Origin: an uncultured Oscillibacter sp.
Lineage (GTDB): Bacteria > Bacillota > Clostridia > Oscillospirales > Oscillospiraceae
Length of the DNA: 64,000 nucleotides
Assembly (NCBI GenBank): GCA_910589315.1
Contig: CAJUTB010000007.1
Coordinates: 1 to 64,000 of the forward strand
Direction of reading: 5' to 3'
The notes under the pieces were generated by a model. It was not told the DNA's origin, did not search any database, and was given only the letters and a program-made list of their open reading frames with translations. A program made the position numbers and the translations under genes. Shown here one piece after another: positions 8,801-15,862 of the stretch. Numbering within the stretch: position 1 is the first letter of the stretch; every line of letters starts with the position of its first letter.

Positions 8801-9211
8801 ATATAAAACCTCCGGTGAAACGTCATAGCAGCGCAGCTCGTCAAACAGTTCCAGGAGCTGCTGTAAAAAGGCGGATTTTCGGGAAGGGCGGCGGTAGACG
8901 GTCAGTTCCGGGGCAACCTCCAGCAACGCTTTTTCCAGCGTCAGCAGTTTACCGCCCGCATCCAGCGTGACCTGGGCCGCGCCGCCGGTGATGCTCAGCA
9001 CCCGGTCGCAGAGACGGCGGAAGCTCAGCACCTCCGCATGGCGGCTGGCGGCAGGTCCGCAGTCCCGGCAGAGGTCGACTTCCGCCGCGTGGGAAGCGTG
9101 CTCTGGCACCAGCAGAATCTGTCCGCCGCCCTGATCCCCCAGGGCGGCAATTTCCCGCCGGATCGCCCTGGATTTGCCCGTCCTGGCCCGGCCTATGAGA
9201 ACCCTTAACAA
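5894..9211 (-). CDS. addB: ATP-dependent helicase/nuclease AddB
   Basis: AddB partners AddA, recognises Chi and cuts the 5' strand. I place the start at TTG 9211, which follows an AAGGGGG ribosome site and gives LLRVLIGRARTGKSRAI, the canonical N-terminal nucleotide-binding motif. The frame stays open to 9460, but that extension lacks family features. The resulting 1105 aa is normal. The C-terminal nuclease carries GGKVDRVDG and VIDYKSGRK. The iron-sulfur cysteines are present: one in LRSCHFAYF and three in YCRFCGWAAAC near the C-terminus. The gene is followed directly by addA with a 4-base overlap. Confidence 0.96.
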   Translation of the reverse strand: MLRVLIGRARTGKSRAIRREIAALGDQGGGQILLVPEHASHAAEVDLCRDCGPAASRHAEVLSFRRLCDRVLSITGGAAQVTLDAGGKLLTLEKALLEVAPELTVYRRPSRKSAFLQQLLELFDELRCYDVSPEVLYAQSQEITGATREKLRDLSLLYGAYEARLYRPGLDARDRMTKLCDNLEASRYGENKDIYVDGFTYFTAQERRALTILLRQARSVTVTLLGEPNSREEIFEASLRTLDRLRRLAEQTGSQLEIQTLTARDGTALGHLERHFFEDAAPFSGDSSAIRVREADTVFSEVEQTAAEIRRLLAEGKCRCRDITVAARNMEDYEGVIETVFERYEIPAYLSRRSDILEKPVLSLLTGVLAAIGGGYEYDDMFRWLKTGLAGLSPEECDILENYVLKWEVHGGMWLRDVDWAENPDGYGIQWTPLRQARLAHVNTLRRRVQAPLSRLAEGLKRGETAGEKVDVLYSFMEELRLEDALQRQLDAQAAAGRLQDAEETAQLWEILCGVLDQFVEILGGEPMELEEFTRLFRQVLTQYSVGTIPVSLDQVQVSGVARNDRHAVKYLFLLGANDHVLPTPSQGGGILNDDDRDELARRGVELAPTGMDQMCLELQNLYAALAQPTEGLLVSYPVTDLSGGELRPAFVIDRLRAMFPDLRGEKEGNDRAYRLTAPLPALESAVPGTALWSYFGSEPVFQKKLAAMEHAAHITRGSLSRRAVRALYGDQIAMSASRLERLRSCHFAYFMEYGLQAKPRTPAVFDAPQIGSFLHYLLENVTRDVLAKGGFAQTDDEAIHALVRHYINEYVARQLPNLQSRGARFRYLFKRLRNLAYAVVDEAAEELRHSDFVPLAFELSFGDGKDIPGVVISEPDGELRVGGKVDRVDGWIQDGKLFIRVIDYKSGRKAFDLSAVRMGLDIQMLLYLFTLQKQGAARFGREIEPAGVLYLPARDEILTAERNVLPETLQSEREKQLRRTGLLLAEPQVLQAMEHEALQEPHYLPVRVNRDGNLSGSLASAAQLGKLGRYVETLLRDISQEVRQGNIDADPCCHSEEDSYCRFCGWAAACHFQNGRDGDHLNYILPVKAEEFWKMLDEQEEDGT

Positions 9212-9327
9212 AGGCGTTTCCCCCTTTTTGTTCGATTTTACGGGATAGTTTAACACAGGTTCTGGAAAAGCGCAAGAGACGGCGGATATCCCGGCGGGGA
9301 CGGTCCCGCCCTGAAAGAAAAACGAAA

Positions 9328-9354
9328 ACCGGCGCGACGAAACGCCGTGCCGGT
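9328..9354 (-). terminator. Probable terminator of the small membrane protein gene
   Basis: Arms ACCGGC (9328-9333) and GCCGGT (9349-9354) with extra inner pairing, followed on the minus strand by TTTTCGTTTTT. It separates the 9376 gene from addB. Confidence 0.5.
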
Positions 9355-9375
9355 CCGCAGATTCTGATTTCCAGG

Positions 9376-9648
9376 TCAAACCAACGCCACGGTCAGCCAA
9401 AGCAGACCGATGACCGCCGCGCCCAGCATCGTATACGCCGCCGGGCTGGCATCCCGCCAAAGGCGGCTGAACCGCCCATGGGTTCCCCCGGCGTAGTTCC
9501 GGGCCACCCGGCGGGCCTCCTCCACCAGTTCCCGGGCGGTCACGCCCTCATTGGCGGCGTCGCTGCGCACAATAAAAATTGCCTGCTCAAAAAACCGCTG
9601 GTCCGGCGAATCCACCACGACCACTCTCCGCGAAGTTCCTTTCACCAT
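9376..9648 (-). CDS. Hypothetical protein with C-terminal membrane anchor, 90 aa
   Basis: A soluble N-terminal part of about 65 residues (start MVKGTSRRVVVVDSPD) is followed by one hydrophobic helix at about residues 68-88 ending the protein. This suggests a tail-anchored membrane protein with a cytoplasmic domain. An AGGAGG site stands ten bases before the ATG. I do not recognise a characterised family. It sits between hslO and addB on the same strand, with a terminator-like hairpin behind it. Confidence 0.75.
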   Translation of the reverse strand: MVKGTSRRVVVVDSPDQRFFEQAIFIVRSDAANEGVTARELVEEARRVARNYAGGTHGRFSRLWRDASPAAYTMLGAAVIGLLWLTVALV

Positions 9649-9758
9649 CCGTTCACAGCCTCCTGTTTTTGATATCTCCAGTTTGCCGCAGGATTGGGAA
9701 ATTTATACCGGCTTTTCCAGCGTTTTTTGGAAACTACATCAAGGAGGTCTCTTCCCTC

Positions 9759-10643
9759 TCACTTCCGGGCGGATGCCGCCAGCGTCTCCAATTCCTCCTT
9801 TGAGAACCGCTGCACGTTGTCGCAAAACCGGCAGGTCAGCTCTGCGCCGCCCTGTTCGGCAATCATGCTCCGCAGCTCCTCCGGACCAAGGCTGATCAAA
9901 GCGCGTTCCATCCGCTTCCGGCTGCAATCGCAGCGGTATTCAATGGGGGATTTTTCCAGAATTTCCAGGTCGAAGCCCGGCATGGCCCGGCGCAGAAGCA
10001 TTTCGGGGTCCGGGTCTGCCCGCAGCAGCTCCGTCACAGCTCCCGCCGCCCGCAGAACCTGCTCCACGCGTCCGGCGGTCTCCTCCGCCGCGCCGGGCAA
10101 AAGCTGGATAAGATAGCCGCCCGCCGCCAAAACGCTCTGGTCCCGATCCACCAGAACTCCCAGGCCGCAGGCCGTGGGGATTTGTTCGGACTCCACGAAA
10201 TAGAGGGCAATGTCCTCGGCAATCTCCCCCCACAGCAGTCCCACGCTGCCGATATACGGTTCCTTCATGTGCAGGTCCCGGATAACGGTAAGGGTTCCGG
10301 CGCTGCCGACGGCGGAGCCAACGTCCAGTTTTCCGTCTTCCCGCAAAGGCAGGTCGACACTGGGCTGATCAACGGTTCCCCGAACGTTGCCCAGGTTGTC
10401 CGACACGGCCAGGAGCGTCCCAAGGGGGCCGCCGCCTTTGATTTGCAGCGTCAGGCTGGCCCCGTCCTCTTTCAAGGCGTTGCCCATCATGGACGCCGCC
10501 GCCAGAAGCCGTCCCAGCGCGGCCGTGGCGACGGGAAGCGTTTTGTGAATCTGCCGCGCCCGTTCCGTGAGGACGCGGGTGGAAACCGCGGCGGCTTTGA
10601 TCTGCCCATCCCGCGAGACGGCCCGAATAAGTTGATCGTTCAT
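9759..10643 (-). CDS. hslO: Hsp33, redox-regulated holdase chaperone
   Basis: Hsp33 is a cytoplasmic chaperone activated by oxidative stress. Its four C-terminal cysteines bind zinc when reduced and form disulfides when oxidised, which unfolds the linker and exposes the client-binding surface. Here the 294-aa protein has the full N-terminal domain and a CDC…CRFC zinc centre (YRCDCSRKR and LTCRFCDNV) near residues 235-270. The ATG has a GGAGG site six bases upstream. It lies 26 bases after the methyltransferase gene, within the yerC-methyltransferase-hslO run. Confidence 0.96.
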   Translation of the reverse strand: MNDQLIRAVSRDGQIKAAAVSTRVLTERARQIHKTLPVATAALGRLLAAASMMGNALKEDGASLTLQIKGGGPLGTLLAVSDNLGNVRGTVDQPSVDLPLREDGKLDVGSAVGSAGTLTVIRDLHMKEPYIGSVGLLWGEIAEDIALYFVESEQIPTACGLGVLVDRDQSVLAAGGYLIQLLPGAAEETAGRVEQVLRAAGAVTELLRADPDPEMLLRRAMPGFDLEILEKSPIEYRCDCSRKRMERALISLGPEELRSMIAEQGGAELTCRFCDNVQRFSKEELETLAASARK

Positions 10644-10669
10644 AGTGCCTCCTAAAAAATATGGGAAAA

Positions 10670-11413
10670 TCAGACCGCCAGAAACTGCCAGCGGTCCTCA
10701 TCCGGTTTGGGCGGACGGCGGGTCAGGTCGCCGGAGACCCGGACCGTGGAAAACCCTGCCCGGCGCAGCTGGTCCACCAGGAATTCCTGGGGCCAGGCCC
10801 GTTCCCGGTGCTCCTCAAACGTCCGGTTCCAGGCCCCGTCGGGACGCTGCTGGAACAAATCGACCTGATAGGTGCAGATCTGCGTTTTTTCGGAGAAAAA
10901 CGTCTGCCAGACGCAAAAGCTCTCCCCGGCGTCGTTCATATAGGTCTGCCGGTCCATCCGGCGCAGCTTGTGGGGCGTATTAACATCGAACAGGAACGGT
11001 CCGCCCGGCTTGAGCCACTTGCGTACGCGACGGAAGGTTTCCGCCAGGTCCCGTTCCCGGGTAAGGTAGTTGAGGGAGTCCAGTGTAGATACTGCCGCGT
11101 CTACGGGTCCGGTCAGCCGCAGCCGGGGCATGGACTGCCGCAAAAACAGCGGCGGATGGGACAAATAAGCGGCTTTCTGCGCCGCTTGCGTAAGCATGTC
11201 CTCCGAAGCGTCGGAGGCAATGACGGAAAAGCCCTGTTCCGCCAGCAGACAGGTAAGACTGCCTGTTCCGCAGGCAAGGTCCAGCACCGTCTGAACGGAC
11301 GCCGCGCTTTTCCGCAGCTCCCGGATCAGATACGCGGCCCGGCGGCGGTAATTTCCGTCGGCCATCAGGCCGTCATAGCTGGCGGCAAAGGCCGTGTAAC
11401 TCCGCCCGCTCAT
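10670..11413 (-). CDS. Class I SAM-dependent methyltransferase
   Basis: A 247-aa single-domain methyltransferase with motif I VLDLACGTGSLTCLLA near residues 42-57, an acidic residue in VIASDASEDML, and motif IV-like VDAAVSTLDSLNYL. The hydrophobic beta-strand after it and the GGPFLFDVN strand complete the Rossmann fold. The substrate cannot be deduced; relatives are annotated only as small-molecule methyltransferases. It overlaps the upstream yerC by four bases (ATGA), so the two are coupled. Confidence 0.92.
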   Translation of the reverse strand: MSGRSYTAFAASYDGLMADGNYRRRAAYLIRELRKSAASVQTVLDLACGTGSLTCLLAEQGFSVIASDASEDMLTQAAQKAAYLSHPPLFLRQSMPRLRLTGPVDAAVSTLDSLNYLTRERDLAETFRRVRKWLKPGGPFLFDVNTPHKLRRMDRQTYMNDAGESFCVWQTFFSEKTQICTYQVDLFQQRPDGAWNRTFEEHRERAWPQEFLVDQLRRAGFSTVRVSGDLTRRPPKPDEDRWQFLAV

Positions 11414-11703
11414 GGTTCCCGCCCCTTGATGCGGGCAAACAGCTGGCTGTATGCGCCGGTTCCGTAGTTCAGGGACCGGTTGACCCGGCTGATGGTCGCG
11501 CTGGACGCGCCGGTGTATTCCAGAATTTTGTTGTAGATCATGCCGTCATCCAGCAGCGACGCGACCTGATACCGCTGTTCCATGGAGCGCAGTTCCGAGA
11601 TGGTGCAGAGGTCCTCAAAAAACGCATAGCATTCCTCCTCTGATTGGAGCTGCAAAATGGCCTTATATAATTCTGGATTTTTCCTTTTCTTCCCGATTTT
11701 CAT
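11410..11703 (-). CDS. yerC: YerC/YecD family TrpR-like regulator
   Basis: A 97-aa protein of the TrpR-superfamily group found across Firmicutes. The helix-turn-helix is visible in SLLDDGMIYNKILEYTG and ASSATISRVNRSLNYG (about residues 47-80). The family's DNA target and effector are not established in general. It starts the minus-strand run leading to the methyltransferase and hslO and may regulate it. Confidence 0.93.
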   Translation of the reverse strand: MKIGKKRKNPELYKAILQLQSEEECYAFFEDLCTISELRSMEQRYQVASLLDDGMIYNKILEYTGASSATISRVNRSLNYGTGAYSQLFARIKGREP

Positions 11704-11851
11704 ATAGAGACACCCCGCAATACTCTATCATGTGAAGCCGTCCTCCAGGCGGCTTTGACTATATTTTAACATTTCACTGCGCGAAAGTAAAGCCATATTT
11801 TTCAGAGCCGCCCGGCAATTGGAGACGTATAGGGCGGAGGGTAATTTCACC

Positions 11852-11880
11852 TTGCAAAAAGAGGGGAAAGCCGTTATAAT
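11852..11880 (+). promoter_or_regulatory. Sigma-A promoter for the HAD phosphatase gene
   Basis: TTGCAA (11852-11857) and a perfect TATAAT (11875-11880) with a 17-base spacer, 84 bases before the start codon. The 261-base gap 11704-11964 between yerC and this gene shows no other clear feature. Confidence 0.8.
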
Positions 11881-11964
11881 GAATGGATACTGCGGCGGCG
11901 GGAACCTGCCGCCGCGGCACAGAATTCCCGCCGGAGAGGGGCGGGAAGCGGAAAGGAACCATGT

Positions 11965-12624
11965 ATGAGACTGCAAAGCGCGATTTTTGATATGGACGGG
12001 ACCCTGATCGACTCCATGCAGATGTGGAAGGAGCTGGGATTCTATATTCTGCGGCGGCACAACGTTCAGCCGCCCCCGGATCTGGCGGAGAAACTGAAGC
12101 CGATGGGCCTCCGGGACGGCGTGACCTTCTGTAAGGAATACTGCGGCCTCCCCGGCACCGTTGACGAGCTGATTTCGGAGGCACAGGAGCGGGTGGAGGA
12201 TTTTTATTGCAACGAGGTGCAGGCAAAGCCCGGCGTGAAGGAGGCGTTGTCGCTGCTGAAAATGGAGGGCGTCTGGATGTATATTGCCACCGCCACGGAC
12301 CGCGCCCTGGCGGAAACCGCCCTGCGGCACGCGGGGATTTCGGACTATTTTCGCGGCATCGTCACCAGCCGGGAGGCCGGACAGCACAAAAAAGACGGCC
12401 CCGCCGTCTACGAACGCGCCCTCACCCGTCTCCGTTCCACCAAGAAGGACACGGTCGTGTTTGAAGACGCCGTTCACGCCATCCGGACGGCAAAGGCGGC
12501 CGGATTCCGGGTCGCCGCGATTTACGACCCCGCCGCCGAGGACGACCAGGAGGAAATCCGCCGGCTGGCCGATTACTATTACCGTTCCTTTGAGGAACTG
12601 TATCAAACCAAAACTCTGACATAA
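11965..12624 (+). CDS. HAD-superfamily phosphatase (beta-phosphoglucomutase-like)
   Basis: A 219-aa hydrolase with HAD motif I FDMDGTLIDS (nucleophile Asp 9), a helical cap domain, motif II in IATATDRA, a motif III lysine in HKKDGPAVYERAL and motif IV VFEDAVHAIRTAK. The family removes phosphate from small phosphorylated metabolites; the substrate is not predictable here. The ATG at 11965 is chosen over an overlapping ATG at 11961 because AAAGGA stands seven bases upstream and motif I follows immediately. The aldo/keto reductase gene begins 18 bases after it, so the two probably form an operon. Confidence 0.93.
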   Translation: MRLQSAIFDMDGTLIDSMQMWKELGFYILRRHNVQPPPDLAEKLKPMGLRDGVTFCKEYCGLPGTVDELISEAQERVEDFYCNEVQAKPGVKEALSLLKMEGVWMYIATATDRALAETALRHAGISDYFRGIVTSREAGQHKKDGPAVYERALTRLRSTKKDTVVFEDAVHAIRTAKAAGFRVAAIYDPAAEDDQEEIRRLADYYYRSFEELYQTKTLT

Positions 12625-12642
12625 GACAGGAGGATGCTTGCG

Positions 12643-13791
12643 ATGCAATACCGGGAATTGGGCCGCACGGGCTTGCAGGTCAGCGAAATCGGCATGGGCT
12701 GCGAGGGATTTGTTGAAAAATCGTTGGAAGAAGTACGGGCAATGGTGGACATCATGGAGGCTGCCGGGGTCAACTGCATCGACCTCTATTCGCCAAACCC
12801 GGCGTTTCGTTCCAATCTGGGACAGGCCCTGCGGGGACGGCGGGAACGCTTTGTCCTGCAAGCACACCTCTGCGCCGCCTGGAAGGACGGGCAGTATGTC
12901 CGCACCCGGAAGCTGGAAGAAGTGCGGGAAGCGTTTGAGGACCAGCTGCGCCGCCTGGAGACGGAGACCGTGGAAATTGGCATGATTCACTATGTCGATT
13001 CCATGGAGGATTGGGAAACCGTTCAGACCGGCGGCGTGATGGCATACGCCAGGAAACTCAAGGCCCAGGGGAAAATCCGGTGCATTGGCCTTTCCAGCCA
13101 CAATCCGGAGGTGTCTCTGGCGGCGGTACGCAGCGGGCTGATCGAGGTTCTGATGTTCAGCGTGAACCCGTGCTACGATCTCCAGCCCGCCCGGGAGGAC
13201 GTGGAGGAGCTTTGGAAACCGGAGAACTACGCGGTCCCCCTGGTGAACATGGACCCCGCCCGGCAGGAGCTGTATGAGACCTGCCAGCGGTCCGGTGTGG
13301 GCATTACGGTGATGAAGGCTTTCGGCGGCGGCGACCTGCTGAACGCAGAACTTTCCCCTGCTGGAAAAGCCCTGACGCTCTACCAATGCATACACTATGC
13401 TCTCACCCGTCCCGGCGTGGCGTCGGTGATGTCGGGCGCACGGAACTTGGAGGAGCTGAAAACCAGCATCGTCTACGAAACGGCCTCCGAGAGCGAAAAG
13501 GATTATGCCGGCGCGCTGGCCAAGCTGCCGAAAATCAGCTGGAAGGGCCATTGTATGTATTGCGGACACTGTGCGCCGTGCCCGGTGGGCGTCGACGTGG
13601 CGGCGGTGACGAAATTCCTCCGTCTTGCGGAGGCCCAGGGCATGGTCCCGGAGACCGTGCGGGAGCATTATGCCGTGCTGTCCCGTCACGCCGGGGAGTG
13701 CGTGGCCTGCGGGAGCTGTGAGAAACGGTGTCCCTTTGAAGTGCCGGTGATCGAAAATATGCGCCGGGCGGCGGAGGTTTTTGGATACTGA
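12643..13791 (+). CDS. Aldo/keto reductase with C-terminal [4Fe-4S] domain
   Basis: A 382-aa protein. The N-terminal TIM barrel opens with MQYRELGRTGLQVSEIGMG and covers about residues 1-285. The C-terminal part carries two ferredoxin-like motifs, CMYCGHCAPCPVGV and CVACGSCEKRCPFEVP. This architecture is common in anaerobes, where electrons may pass through the clusters instead of only through NAD(P)H. The start is ATG 12643 (GGAGG eight bases upstream); an ATG at 12634 directly abuts the ribosome site. The substrate is unknown. A strong terminator follows. Confidence 0.94.
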   Translation: MQYRELGRTGLQVSEIGMGCEGFVEKSLEEVRAMVDIMEAAGVNCIDLYSPNPAFRSNLGQALRGRRERFVLQAHLCAAWKDGQYVRTRKLEEVREAFEDQLRRLETETVEIGMIHYVDSMEDWETVQTGGVMAYARKLKAQGKIRCIGLSSHNPEVSLAAVRSGLIEVLMFSVNPCYDLQPAREDVEELWKPENYAVPLVNMDPARQELYETCQRSGVGITVMKAFGGGDLLNAELSPAGKALTLYQCIHYALTRPGVASVMSGARNLEELKTSIVYETASESEKDYAGALAKLPKISWKGHCMYCGHCAPCPVGVDVAAVTKFLRLAEAQGMVPETVREHYAVLSRHAGECVACGSCEKRCPFEVPVIENMRRAAEVFGY

Positions 13792-13803
13792 ATACGCGGC
13801 GAG

Positions 13804-13835
13804 AAAGACCGCTTTCCTTTCGGAAAGCGGTCTTT
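13804..13835. terminator. Strong bidirectional terminator between convergent genes
   Basis: A 14-bp perfect stem AAAGACCGCTTTCC/GGAAAGCGGTCTTT with TTTC loop, flanked by A and T runs. It serves the aldo/keto reductase unit on the plus strand and the DUF1015 gene on the minus strand. Confidence 0.93.
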
Positions 13836-13842
13836 TTTGCGC

Positions 13843-15120
13843 TTATTGGATCTTTCGGGCTTCCATGTAATACCGCTTGTCCTGGGCGTGTCCCATCGAA
13901 AAGGTCTTGCGGGGAAGCACGCCGTCGGCCATGACGGTTTTGAACAGGTCCTCTTTTTCCATCGCCGGAAGCCGGAATCCTATGCAGCCCCGCTGCCGTC
14001 CCAAGCGTTCCGCGACTTCTGCGCCGTGGATGTAATCAATATCTCCGCTGTGGTCTTGCAGGTACTGGTCCAAAAAGGCTTGCAGGGTTCCGGCGGCTAA
14101 CCGGGCCGCAGGGTTCGGCACAGTCAGCGCGCCGCTTTCATCCGCGCATATGTATTCGATGCAGTGTCCCGCGCCGCGGCCGCGGAATGCCTCCGGATAA
14201 AATGCCTGGAAGGCATTCAAGAGAGCCTTCGGGTCTATGCCGGACACAACCCGGTGGATCGGTTCAAATTGAAGGGCCGCGTCGCGGCAGTTGACTACCT
14301 CCGCCAGAGCGAAGCGACCCGGCAATGCGGACCATTGCTCCGGCGGCGTCACTTTTTTCAAATCCTCATAGCACTGCTTGGCCGCCGCCAGAGAGTGGTT
14401 TCCGTCTCCTACGGCAAACAGCAGCGGAGGAGCGTTTTTCAGGCCGTACTTCCGGGCTTGTTCCTCCGGGCGGCACAGGCTTGCCAGACCGGAGACGGCA
14501 GACGCGATCTGCGGGGCCGTCAGCCGCCAGCCCGCCAGGCGGCCCCCGCCCTGCTGCAAATCAAATGCATACAGCGGCTCCATGGCCTCGCGTTCCGCCG
14601 TCAGAGGCTCAATCACCGTCTGATTCGGGTCGTCGATCAGGAGCATGACGTGGGGAAGTTCCACAGGAGCTTCCCTACGCACCTGCACACGAGGCGGCAC
14701 GCGTTCCAGCACGGTCCCTTCCGTGGCGCGGACCAGCGCGCCGGAACCGGGAGTGAAATCGTATTGCTCTAAATCCACCATGCCGATCAGGCCCCGCCGG
14801 GTGGTTCCGTCGGACTGGGTGCGTTCGACATAGAGCATGGCGTTTTCCAGCGTCTGGAACAGTCCCTCCTCCAGATACCGCCGCATAGCGGCGTTTACGG
14901 CTTCAATGCGGTTTGATACGTCCGGCGCGTTCAAACAGGCTTCCGGCAGAATCAGCCGCAGCGTGGACGGCGCGTCCCCGACGGTTTCTTCCACCGCCTG
15001 CCAGTATTCCGGCTGGGAGGTGAATTGGTCGCAGGCGACGACGGCCCATTTGGTCAAATCCACGCCGGGCTTCGGGAGCAGAATACCGGCGGGCAGAAAA
15101 ACAGATGATTGAAACTCCAT
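13843..15120 (-). CDS. DUF1015 family protein
   Basis: A 425-aa protein of the DUF1015 family (COG4198). The start at 15120 gives MEFQSSVFLPAGILLPKPG. The conserved core FAVGDGNHSLAAAKQCYE and other polar clusters suggest an enzyme, but no activity is established. In many Clostridia the family lies beside serine-pathway genes, and here it begins eight bases after the stop of the ThrH-type phosphatase, so a role tied to phosphoserine or serine metabolism is a reasonable inference. The ribosome site is GAGGGA. Confidence 0.9.
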   Translation of the reverse strand: MEFQSSVFLPAGILLPKPGVDLTKWAVVACDQFTSQPEYWQAVEETVGDAPSTLRLILPEACLNAPDVSNRIEAVNAAMRRYLEEGLFQTLENAMLYVERTQSDGTTRRGLIGMVDLEQYDFTPGSGALVRATEGTVLERVPPRVQVRREAPVELPHVMLLIDDPNQTVIEPLTAEREAMEPLYAFDLQQGGGRLAGWRLTAPQIASAVSGLASLCRPEEQARKYGLKNAPPLLFAVGDGNHSLAAAKQCYEDLKKVTPPEQWSALPGRFALAEVVNCRDAALQFEPIHRVVSGIDPKALLNAFQAFYPEAFRGRGAGHCIEYICADESGALTVPNPAARLAAGTLQAFLDQYLQDHSGDIDYIHGAEVAERLGRQRGCIGFRLPAMEKEDLFKTVMADGVLPRKTFSMGHAQDKRYYMEARKIQ

Positions 15121-15127
15121 AAATCCC

Positions 15128-15727
15128 TCACAGCGCGGCCTGAATGGCGTGGAGCAGTTCGTCAAATTCCTCAAAAGCGGGAATCTCCGGATGTGCGGCC
15201 TTGATGGCGTCCGTGCTCTTGAACAGGAAACCGGCCTTGCTGGCCTGAATCATGGCAAGGTCATTGTAGCTGTCCCCGGCGGCAATGGTCTCGTAACCTA
15301 TGGATTGCAGGGCTTTCACCGTGGTCAGCTTGGATTGGCGGCAGCGCATTTTATAGTCGGTAATTTCACCGTTTTCCGCCGTCTCCAAGGAGTTGCAAAG
15401 AATGGTGGGATAGCCCAGCTTTGCCATCAAAGGCATAGCGAATTCTTCAAACGTGTCGCTCAAAATGGCAACCTGGGTCCGGGCGCGGAGACGGTCCAGG
15501 AAATCTTTGGCCCCGGGCAGCGGGTCGATTTTGGCAATGACGGCCTGAATTTCCGGGAGCCCCAGGCCGTGCTCCTTGAGAATCCCAAGACGCCAGCTCA
15601 TGAGCTTGTCATAATCCGGCTCGTCGCGGGTGGTGCGCTTGAGCGCGGGAATGCCGCTGGTCTCCGCAAAGGCAATCCAGATTTCGGGGACCAACACGCC
15701 TTCCATATCAAGACATACGAAATTCAT
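15128..15727 (-). CDS. thrH: ThrH-type phosphoserine phosphatase / homoserine phosphotransferase
   Basis: A 199-aa HAD enzyme. Its motif I is FVCLDMEGVLVPEIW, where Glu replaces the second Asp as in ThrH, not SerB. Motif II is VAILSDTFEEF and motif IV is ETIAAGDSYNDLAM. Characterised ThrH dephosphorylates phosphoserine and can pass the phosphate to homoserine, linking serine and threonine routes. It is upstream of and probably co-transcribed with the DUF1015 gene. Assignment within the HAD family rests on length and motif I; SerB-like activity alone is the alternative. Confidence 0.85.
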   Translation of the reverse strand: MNFVCLDMEGVLVPEIWIAFAETSGIPALKRTTRDEPDYDKLMSWRLGILKEHGLGLPEIQAVIAKIDPLPGAKDFLDRLRARTQVAILSDTFEEFAMPLMAKLGYPTILCNSLETAENGEITDYKMRCRQSKLTTVKALQSIGYETIAAGDSYNDLAMIQASKAGFLFKSTDAIKAAHPEIPAFEEFDELLHAIQAAL

Positions 15728-15862
15728 ATAATTTCTCCTTTTCGCAGACGCCGGAGGCGTCGTCGGAACTGTACCGGGCCATTATACGATAAACCCTTCC
15801 CGTATGCAAGAGGCGGAAAAACGAAAAGAAGCCTTCCAATCCCTCTAATTTTTCGGGATGCG

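Noticed and set aside
9212..9460. N-terminal extension of AddB by about 83 residues
   Set aside because: The added residues match no AddB feature, while a TTG with a good ribosome site starts the protein directly at the nucleotide-binding loop.
11728..13689. Long minus-strand open frame opposite the HAD and aldo/keto reductase genes
   Set aside because: The plus-strand genes carry complete catalytic motifs; the minus frame translates to low-complexity His/Arg/Leu-rich sequence.
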